Of a stretch of DNA of 25,419 nt, positions 17,771 through 25,419 are shown one piece after another. The notes beneath the pieces were generated by a model that was not told the DNA's origin, ran no database searches, and saw only the letters and a program-made list of their open reading frames with translations. Every line of letters begins with the position of its first letter. The first letter of the stretch is position 1. Position numbers and translations under genes: made by a program. The stretch comes from Chara braunii (lineage: Eukaryota > Streptophyta > Charophyceae > Charales > Characeae), in the NCBI GenBank assembly GCA_003427395.1, contig BFEA01000143.1, positions 2,233,366 to 2,258,784 of the forward strand. The letters run 5' to 3'.

Positions 17771-17811
17771 CCGGTACCACACCAAGTATAGGTAGATGCG
17801 GCGGGTACTCG

Positions 17812-17826
17812 ACTCGGAGGCCGAGT
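17812..17826. repeat. Inverted repeat, 6-bp stem, 3-base loop
   Basis: ACTCGG, loop AGG, CCGAGT. Short, but part of a local cluster of such hairpins. Confidence 0.6.
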
Positions 17827-17939
17827 AGGGGAAGAAGAAAGTTGAAAATTTTAAACACCTGGTACCGGTAGACAGACAGGTAGCAGACCAAGTCTCAGTG
17901 CGTGTCGTAGATCTACCTGACACAACATCAACCCAACTA

Positions 17940-17966
17940 ACCCCTCGACCTCTTTTGTCGAGGGGT
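17940..17966. repeat. Perfect inverted repeat, 10-bp stem
   Basis: ACCCCTCGAC, 7-base loop CTCTTTT, GTCGAGGGGT. Fully complementary arms. Confidence 0.9.
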
Positions 17967-17991
17967 ATTCCTACTGATCCTAATCTCCACG

Positions 17992-18014
17992 GCGCGCGTC
18001 ATAACAACGCGCGC
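17992..18014. repeat. Perfect inverted repeat, 8-bp GC stem
   Basis: GCGCGCGT, 7-base loop CATAACA, ACGCGCGC. Confidence 0.85.
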
Positions 18015-18170
18015 ACCTACTTAACAAAATTTTCTTCACCGATTTTTGCCCCGGCCTCAGTGACCGAGGAATTCGTTTTCAGTGTCACGCCAAGCGTGCA
18101 CATTCTTTCCATTCTAGACTGGCTCCATCATGGTAGCCGACGCTATCACCGTGCCGAATGCAAAAGCATG

Positions 18171-18196
18171 CCAAATACCCTTGTAAGGGTATTTGG
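18171..18196. repeat. Perfect palindrome, 12-bp arms
   Basis: CCAAATACCCTT, 2-base spacer GT, AAGGGTATTTGG. The longest perfect inverted repeat noticed in the window; such near-palindromes can extrude as cruciforms or fold in RNA. Confidence 0.92.
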
Positions 18197-18222
18197 TCCG
18201 ACAGTATCCCAGACCTCATTAA

Positions 18223-18238
18223 GCGACGTTCCCGTCGC
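18223..18238. repeat. Perfect inverted repeat, 6-bp stem
   Basis: GCGACG, loop TTCC, CGTCGC. Confidence 0.7.
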
Positions 18239-18898
18239 CTGGAGAACTATATGCAATAAAAGATGTTTTCCGACAAACAAATCGTCAAATTTGAACCCTG
18301 GAATGAAATGTGGTTTGAGGATTGACGCCGTCACCTTACTTTCCATTATTACTGCCGAGATCTTAACCCGGGTCTCCCACATAAAATAAATTTGATGACT
18401 CGAAGTGGGGATACTTGATCTGTACTACAGTATATGAAATAGTTAAGTATGACAACGCACCTTCCCTTCCCCCACACCCTTAGTCTTTGGCCCAGGTATT
18501 CGTTGGTTGTTTTCAGGGTCGGTGTCCGCGTGCGGACTCAACCCGTCAAACGTGGGTTCTAACCGAGACCTTGGGTATTCAACTTTTGATATCACAATCC
18601 AAAGTTGTCGGTCGTCCTGCCCAAAGCCTAATACTGGAGGACAATGGTCTCCATCATGACCCACCACAGTCCTGTTGATCAGGCCAGAGCTGCGGCCCAC
18701 CGCGTTGTTGCTTATTGGTGGTTACCCTCGTTGGTTACGCAACGATGGGATATTCATCCTATCTTTAAAAATTACTAATTTCGACCCCTTCGACATCCAC
18801 CTTAATACATCCTTTCATTGGGGTGGCCTCCCCTCTAGTTTCTCTTCGAGGCCATAGCCGAAGGGTCCGCTGCCTGGTTATGCTAGGTCAGCAGCCCA

Positions 18899-18920
18899 CG
18901 TTGGGAGTTACGTCCCAACG
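18899..18920. repeat. Perfect inverted repeat, 8-bp stem
   Basis: CGTTGGGA, 6-base loop GTTACG, TCCCAACG. Confidence 0.85.
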
Positions 18921-19945
18921 ATGCCAATTTTCCACCATAGGCTTGGTAATTTATGCCCTCAGGTTAACCCTTAGGAAGGATGAACGATGCTTTTTAAATA
19001 AACCAAATAAATAAGATAATAAATTGAGCATTCGTCAGGCTACCACTAAGGGTTGTGCCCTCCAAGTCTTTGATCATAGCTCGGGGAGGCACGTACCTCG
19101 AGGTTATTTGTATTACATAAAAACCATTATTTTTTGTTTTAAATAAATATTTGTTGACTCTTTGCTTGTCTGAAACCACCAAAACAAACATCTCATTCAA
19201 AAAATGATTGCAAAAGGTTTTCACTCATTGAAAATAGTTTTTCCATGTCGTGGCATGGTTTTCTCAAATATATAATCAATCCTTCCAGTATCCTGGTCAT
19301 ACAACCTTTCACTGACTTTCACACAAAGCACTGATCCGCCCGTTCCTCTACCACCATCTCTAGGCCTCACATGAGTCCAATAGTGATAGACAAAGGGAGA
19401 TACTGACTCACAAAAAACTCAACCATAGACAAGGATTCACTCACAATGTGAAAGTGTTTGTGGTCACCAGCTCATCCCCTTTGGATACATATATAAATAT
19501 AAAGTATGTTATAATAAGTCAGACTCGCGACTCATCTCTCTCATCCTTATCCTCAAATGTCCATGCATTTTCCTATACTATCATCTACTCTAAATCTTTA
19601 TCCTATCAAAACTCAAGGAAAAGATACTTGCCCTCTTTTCATACTGCATTCTATTTATTCATGTTCTCTCTTACCCAACAAAACACCTCTACCTATTTAG
19701 AAGTTCACACATCCACTTGTCTTTAATCTAGGAAAGTGATGGCCTATCCCAATATCCTATCGAGCTTCACTCTGCCACCCCTCGGATTATCTGTCCAGTG
19801 ATGGTCACCAATCTTCCATGTACATGATACTTAGTCATTCCCAACTCAATGTACCTCCCTAGTACCTTACAATCATCCATGAAGTATCCTTATTATCAAA
19901 TGACTTTGCGATTCTCTGTCATTAATACAGGTTTTTTGTTCCTGT

Positions 19946-21034
19946 CTACCATCCGTACTCTCGTCGCAAGGCTTCCTGTCTCGTTCCTCCAGGTATATTT
20001 GGGTCAATGGGGTTCCCAAATCTGTCATAAACACCTCCTTCAATATTGGTGCTTATTAGACCATTCGCTTCATCAGCCTTCCTGATATGGCAAAACCTCA
20101 TTACGTGCCCTTCTTGGGCACAATGCATGCAGACCGCATTCTTCAAACCTCTTCTTTCTTTCCCAAGTCCTTGACCGCTTCCTTGACCACTTTGGATCCC
20201 GATGGTGTTCCAGTTTCTATTATCGCTTCTTCTATTGCCTCTGCTATCACTTTCTTTATCATAGCTTCCGAGGCTCTTATTACCAAGACCACCACTTCCT
20301 CGTTTACCATTGCCTCGACCTTTTTCCCATTTTTAACCCTGATCGTGGTCATAGACCGCCCGTGCTCGGTTTCTTGCCTTCCGCTGGGCCTTGGTCAACT
20401 TAGGAGGTTTAAGTTCTTCTTCTATCTCAATCACCTTTTTGCCTTTTTCTCTTTCTTGGTCTTCACATCGCTTCTTCTCAGCTTTCGCAGGCAGGAGAGA
20501 ACCTTGATTATCATCATTCGTTTTCTCTCCACTCCCACTAGCTAGCCCATCCGACATTTTCTTTGGGACCTTTCGCTTGCCTTTTCTGTTCCTCTCTAGT
20601 TGCGTCATTCTCTCTTCCAATTCTCTCACTTGTTTCCGTATACTATCAATTTCCCCTTGTGCTGACGTACCACCGATCATTCGCTCAGGGTTTTCACAAT
20701 GCTGACTGTCGATTTCGTTTTCAAGAAACCTCAAGCTTAACGAACTCTCGAATTCACTCGAAGTTTGTGATCTCAGCATGAAATCGTATACTTCTTTGCT
20801 TAACTCCTCACATACGAACAAAGGGAGCATAGCCAACATCGCCCTCTCATCCCATTCCCTCATCAAGCTGAGGTTGCGGTAATCGCGCAAAACGTTAGCG
20901 AGATTTTTCCCTTGAAACAGTAGAGTTCTAAGGTCTGGGGGCATCGACTCGTGTACAGACTCGCGTGTCAGCACTTTATCGAGAGACGAGCTTCTCCAAA
21001 GAAGGACTTTAGTCAAACCACCATCTTCAGCCAT
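19946..21034 (-). pseudogene. Second Gag-like ORF with CCHC zinc knuckle
   Basis: ATG at 21034 ('MAEDGGL'), one frame to TGA 19946 with a single in-frame TAA at 20333-20335; about 363 codons. Residues 1-110 are mostly helical with Leu-rich stretches ('LRTLLFQGKNLANVLRDYRN'), a possible capsid-like region. About residues 120-150 form a likely coiled coil ('IDSIRKQVRELEERMTQLE') followed by Lys/Arg clusters. After the TAA comes a Gly/Ser/Arg/Asn-rich linker, then a CX2CX4HX4C knuckle ('CMHCAQEGHVMRFC', about 20131-20090) and 'PGGTRQEALRREYGW'. A knuckle after a basic disordered linker is typical of retrotransposon Gag. It is not similar to the Gag at 6914-9136. No pol follows, so this is a remnant or a domesticated gene with one nonsense change. 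Confidence 0.6.
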
Positions 21035-21183
21035 GGCCGTAGCCGCTATCCTGTACAAATACAGCAAGCGACGAAGCGTCGGGCCGTAAGTCGAAAATGA
21101 TGTCCAATAAACTCTTATTTTCCCACCTTAACAAGTCCAAAAGGACATTAGGGCATAAACTTAAGATATCAATTTGATAGAGC
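21027..21183 (-). pseudogene. Coding-like fragment upstream of second Gag
   Basis: About 52 open codons with no ATG, ending in a TGA that overlaps the ATG at 21034 by 8 bases. Composition is protein-like ('VLLDLLRWENKSLLDIIFD'). It may be an exon, or the eroded start of the Gag-like gene in another frame. Confidence 0.35.
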
Positions 21184-22866
21184 AATTATCACATGTACTG
21201 ACCCTAAAGGTGCGAATAGCACAAACCGATGTATGAAAAGACACTTGAATAGGACCATAAGTCGCTAGTCATAGATTGGAGGAAGTAATAACATTCATCT
21301 GTCTGCATACCTCCATTCGGAGTTCATCCCAGTGTTCAAACCTCTCGTCTGGATCGTGGGAATCAGTGTAGGCGCTAACAATGTAACTCGTGCTTTGAAG
21401 TTCTTTGTTGAGGAGTACGAATCTCATTTCTAGATACAAATCGTAACTACCTCGCTTCTATAATGTTTGTGTTCTCATTCTCGTACTTACCAAATCGGCC
21501 TTCGTTGCCGCCTTTATTTTCTCTCGTCCTCCGAAATACTCCTCCACAAGAAACTTGGGTGCAACGGTGCTGAGGGAAACACAAACTGCTCAGCATTTCT
21601 AACTTCTGTAACAATGGATACTGATTCCATATCTTACTACCATCGCTTATTTCCAACGCCCAAGACCATTCAAAAGTAGGTCATAATAGTACATTGTGAT
21701 AGTAATGCATTAATTATAATAGTTGAGTATGTAAATAGTTTTAGCAGCAAAGAGACAAGCCTAATAAGCATATGCATGCATTGGTGATGACAGAAAACTT
21801 ACGGTATCTATTACGATCATAGGCAATTGGCATGCTGTAGTCAATAAAATTTTAATGATAAATGCTTTAGGATGCAAAATAACGAGAGTACTACGTTCTA
21901 CTCCCTGGACTTTGACATGAGTATATTGTGTCAAGGGGCAGTGTAATCCCTTAAAGGGATAACATCTTAGACTCCCGAGCCCCGCTCAAGGACCAAACCT
22001 CACTGCTTCACCCTCCGATTCTAGTATCTGTTCCTTGCAAACTCTGGTTAATCAGTAGACAACCTCACCGTACATGTCCCAGGATGACATATCTCTTTTT
22101 CGTGATGATGAACCCACTTGACACAAGGATAGTTGGGGAATCACCCCCTACCTCCCTGCGGCATGCAGTAGTTGCCTCCATCATAGCCCATAGTCTAACA
22201 AGGTGCAAACACTTTCCTCCTTATCAGTGGTAATGTAGTCACCATTCCTCAAAGAGTCAGGTGACAACACCCCACTATGGACCAGGAACATAGTTCCGGC
22301 GCGGGTCTCACTACTACCATAGAAGACGGATTTATAGCTCCTTCAAGCCATCTGTTAGGGGAATGATAACTTAGGATTGTAACTCCCCTCAAGGATAGAC
22401 TCTACACATTGACCACCTCTTGAGAGAATTTTTTCTCCCAAGGAGTCGGTCACTCCATTTACCCCCGATCCCGCGTCGGACGTGGATTCTGCGTAGCTTC
22501 TCTATCCTTTATAGGAGAGCAATCCAGATGTATGGACTCAAGTGAAATAAACATAGATGAATAGCGAAATTTAATTAGCTTAGACGGATGAATTTCAGTG
22601 CACAGTCTAGAATAAATAAACTCAGATGAACAGCTTAAGCAATTAACCATGAATAAAATGCATCAGATAGATAATTTCACGTGAATAGGTTTACAATAGA
22701 CTGACATGAATAATTGATAACCTCAAATAAAATAGCCTTAAGAGAATGGATTTAAGCGCTTAGATTCAACTGGGTACACTCAAGTAGATGGTCCAGGATC
22801 GATGAGTTTAATCAACTACCTTCATGCCTGAATATAGTCACCAAGTTGAACAAGATGGTTTGACAC
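21184..22866. other. Gene-free AT-richer stretch
   Basis: No supported coding frame, RNA gene or transposon end. 22540-22800 contains loosely recurring strings of the type 'agatgaata', 'catgaataa' and 'ctcaaataaaat', suggesting an eroded tandem repeat. I could not fix a period. Confidence 0.5.
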
Positions 22867-23196
22867 CTACTTCCTCACTGCCTCACTGACTACACTTAGG
22901 ATTGTGTGCCTCTCCTTGCAAGCATTACAATTGGCATAATAAGCTTGCTCTATCCATCCTGTTCGCCCCCTTTCTGTGGATCGGCCAGACTTCTGACTAA
23001 ACAGGCCTCCACTTGCAAACTTTGCTCGCAAGTACAGCCCTAACAAAAGTCTAATTTCTTCCTTCTCCTCTAGCCCTTCATTTTCCCTTTTCCAATCCTC
23101 CTGCTCTTTGGTCAACTCTATAGGCCTCTTGGTGGCCTTCCTTTACTTTCTGCTTCTTCCTCCCCCAGTAACAGTCCAACGGCCTTTGGGTGCCAT
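22867..23196 (-). pseudogene. Small basic/acidic ORF with one in-frame stop
   Basis: ATG 23196 begins 'MAPKGRWTVTGGGRSRK'; TAA at 23143-23145 follows, then the same frame stays open to 22867 (about 110 codons). It continues with a charged helix ('LTKEQEDWKRENEGLEEKEE'), 'LLLGLYLRAKFASGGLF' and a CX2C pair ('NCNAC') near the end. The TAA could come from CAA. I do not recognise it. The start resembles basic N termini of retroelement or nuclear proteins. It has the same strand as the Gag-like remnant 1.8 kb downstream, so both may belong to one old element. Confidence 0.4.
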
Positions 23197-24382
23197 ATTA
23201 ATGCGGGGACAATAGTTAGACAATAGAGTCTTTAAAGTTATTTGACCCAATACCGTTGGTCTTTGAGAGATTTTAGCTACCCTTAAATTATTATCAATGA
23301 AATATTTCTCCTTTCACTTTCTAGGGCGACCCTTCTCACAAGTTGTCGCTGACTGTCGCCTAACTTGTACCACCTATTCGCTCATAGAACCTATTCTATT
23401 TTATAAATCCCTAAGTGGTTTATATGCAATGACCACTCTTTCGTAATCTCTACTCAGAACCCTTGATCAAACTGTCGCTCGCAGCGGTCCCACACCCTGA
23501 CGCAAAGTAATTTTTGTGTCGGGCCTCACGGTCGTGTCACGCGGGAGTCTTTTTGTGACCTTAACGTAAACACCACTCTGACCGTGCGCGCGTGCTATAC
23601 CTCTCGTGACTCCCTACAACAGGTTAGGGAACCCGCGAGGTACAACATTACCTCCACCTGCGGGAGCTGTCACCATCCCTTAGGTGGGCATATCCCTGCT
23701 CAGCTACTGACCCCACGTGCGAAGGCTTTTACATGCAATCGCAGAAGTAGGTCAGCCGAGGGTGTTTTCTCGATCGCCGTAGCATAGGCATACGCGCGGT
23801 AGAACCCCTTAAGACTGACCCGTATGTCGTGCCCCGAGGTGCTAACTCCCCGGACCGACTATTAATCAGGTAAACTTTTATAGGACAGTCTTCCACGCTT
23901 AGTAACTATGACAATAACTCTATGTTTACTTTATTCACCTTATGAGAATGCCAGAGTCAAATCCTTACTAATCCATCATTCTTCTCAAAAAGAAGTCCCA
24001 GACAAATAACTTCCTAGGTACCGACCAGCCTACGATCTCACTCACAGATATATGTATAAGTATGTTTGTATGTATGTAAATTAGGGGAGCTGAGTGAGCG
24101 GCGGACCTCACTTTCACAATTGTCGTGTTCCTTTGCCTGAGTATTTCAGACGATCCCAAATTCAGAAGTCAACACAAACGTCCAACACCTATGCAGATGC
24201 AAGACATCACATACACACATATAGATGCAAACACGAAATACACTACAAGCGTCAACCTTTAATCCATTCATAGCATGCCACTCACGCCCCAAACCCTTGA
24301 AAACAACATTCCTTCCTAACCCTGACTCCTTTTTCCCCAGTCCCACACATTTTCAAAGACTTTTGAGTGTGATTTGGACAAT
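23197..24382. other. Gene-free stretch
   Basis: No supported gene, tRNA or repeat array. Short frames (23584-23787 plus; 23968-24159 and 24146-24346 minus) lack domain-like composition. A tgtatg/tgtaag run lies near 24050-24080. Confidence 0.5.
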
Positions 24383-24893
24383 TTAAGCATAGATACAGAA
24401 GGAAGATTTATCTGTTCCCTTCTTAGGTCTTGTCTTAGGTGTGGGTGTCAAGCTATCGTGGAAGTTGAGTCGGAGTTCTACCGACTTGTTATCAAATGAT
24501 AACAAAATTGTTGTTCTTACGGATTCCCTCCGTAAGTTCTCCGAAGTGTCGAAACCTGTAGACACAACACAGTCCAAGAGAAACTTAACAACCCTCTTCC
24601 TAACTGAGATCTAGAAAGTTCCTTTTAGACTCTTTGTCTTCTGTCTGACTCCTACCCTTTAGTAATCGTTTGGGCTGTTGCCCTTCAACTTTAGGTAGTG
24701 AATAATAGTTCACTTCCCTTTTTATTGTCGCAGTAAATCTCCATAGCTCATTCCTATTCCGCTTAGGATTATCTCGTCTGAGTTCCCTTCTTTTCCACAA
24801 CACATATGAATACGTCACCAATCCAACCTGTGGAAAGAATCTTATGGAAGGAATCAGACAAATGGATAGTCTCTCTCTGAGGCAAGATCTCAC
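24383..24893 (-). pseudogene. Coding-like remnant in two frames
   Basis: Two adjoining minus-strand frames: 24893-24600, rich in Arg/Lys/Asn ('WKRRELRRDNPKRNRNELW'), and a second frame open from about 24615 to 24383 ('RKRVVKFLLDCVVSTGF', 'LSFDNKSVELRLNF', then a Lys/Pro/Thr tail). The composition reads continuously if one base is gained or lost near 24605-24615. No family recognised and no secure ATG. Confidence 0.3.
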
Positions 24894-25080
24894 TTAGCCC
24901 CTTTAGTAGAATCAAAGGTAAACAGTTAGGATCGAATAATACTGAGTGTAGAGAAAGTCGGCGGCGATATGGCAGACCATTCACGATATATCCATTTTGT
25001 TACTGGAGTTAATTTGATAAATGCAACCTTGTGGGTCTTGGCCCCTGTGTGCCAAGCACATTTAGCGGTAGGCTTATCCT

Positions 25081-25400
25081 ATGGCTAGCCACTGATAAGG
25101 CAGGTGCCCTTGAAACCTCACTACTCTTATATCAGACTAGTCACTGATAAGGCATGATTTCCCTGCTACTCTTATCACTGGTTAGCCCTCAATAAGGCGG
25201 GTGTCCAAGGATCCTTGCTATTCTTATCACTGACTAAGGGCTAGGATGTTTATTGATAAGGCAGGTGTCCTTGAAACCTCACTACTTTTATATCAGACTA
25301 GTCACTGATAATGCAGGATTTTCGGCTTCTCTTATCACTGGCTAGCCCTCAATAAGGCGGGTGTCCAACGATCCTTGCTACTCTTACCACTTAAAGAATG
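25081..25400. repeat. 161-bp tandem repeat with three internal subunits
   Basis: Two adjacent copies (about 25081-25240 and 25242-25400) differ at few sites; matching landmarks are 160-161 bases apart ('caggtg.cc' at 25101 and 25262; 'atcagacta' at 25131 and 25292). Inside each, an 'ataaggc'-headed subunit recurs three times (25095, 25147, 25192; then 25256, 25308, 25352). This is a small higher-order repeat. It may continue past the window end. Confidence 0.85.
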
Positions 25401-25419
25401 TTAAATTGATAAACGATAA

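Larger units (their letters stand above)
17771..19945. other. Non-coding flank with inverted repeats
   Basis: DNA right of the element. No supported gene. The longest frames (17898-18389 plus; 18146-18382 and 18443-18700 minus) have no recognisable domain, and the first two cross a perfect palindrome, so I treat them as chance. Base composition becomes more AT-rich from about 18950. The notable content is a set of perfect short hairpins. Confidence 0.55.

Noticed and set aside
18290-18306. Possible tRNA T-arm (ggttcaaat-like on the minus strand)
   Set aside because: No matching acceptor, anticodon or D-arm pairing around it; no tRNA found by eye anywhere in the window.
17898-18389. 163-codon plus-strand ORF with minus-strand partner 18146-18382
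   Set aside because: No recognisable family, and both cross a perfect 26-bp palindrome that would have to be coding; random composition is the simpler reading.
25081-25400. CRISPR-like array
   Set aside because: The spacing is irregular, the 'spacers' are themselves repeated, and the context is eukaryotic; this is a nested tandem repeat.

Overview
This is eukaryotic nuclear DNA dominated by one large, decayed LTR retrotransposon of the Ty3/gypsy class. Evidence for a eukaryote: two directly repeated LTRs, a Gag with a CCHC knuckle, retropepsin, RT/RNase H and integrase, a long (CT)n microsatellite, and gene-poor AT-richer flanks with satellite-like repeats. From memory the pol wording (FLDD active site, a 'GWTN' motif) is closest to elements of streptophyte algae such as Chara, but this is an impression and the host is not established. 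Seven scattered Ns at 2088-2126 show draft assembly quality.

Layout. 1-1087: CT-rich flank with microsatellites. 1088-17770: the retroelement, read on the minus strand. The right repeat (16562-17770) is its 5' LTR and the left repeat (1088-2145) its 3' LTR. In reading order: leader (16561-15409), a low-complexity ORF (15408-14920), then seven tightly packed ORFs (14393-9156) that match no family I know, then gag (9136-6914), protease (about 6941-5805), RT/RNase H (5841-4022, with its central 1.1 kb inverted onto the plus strand) and integrase (4025-2538). 17771-19945: non-coding DNA with a cluster of perfect short inverted repeats. 19946-24893: three decayed minus-strand reading frames, one a second Gag-like ORF with a CCHC knuckle. 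25081-25400: a 161-bp tandem repeat with three-part internal structure.

The most unusual part is the roughly 5.2-kb block upstream of gag. Five of its genes (called M1-M5 here) are diverged copies of one another, preceded by a gene (P) that is itself an in-frame two-unit tandem duplication of exactly 110 codons, with a sixth gene (O) of unclear kinship between M4 and M5. Consecutive stop and start codons overlap or lie a few bases apart (8-nt overlap, 4-nt gap, 11-nt overlap, ATGA, 4-nt gap, 7-nt gap, then 19 nt to gag). That looks like a polycistronic unit using stop-start reinitiation, or a family expanded by tandem duplication inside a retroelement. It recalls the extra gag-upstream ORF of plant Ogre elements, but with several genes instead of one.

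The copy is dead: it carries in-frame stops, 1-nt frameshifts, a small RT deletion and the inversion. One frame change, protease to RT, sits exactly on a canonical -1 slippery heptamer and may be programmed.
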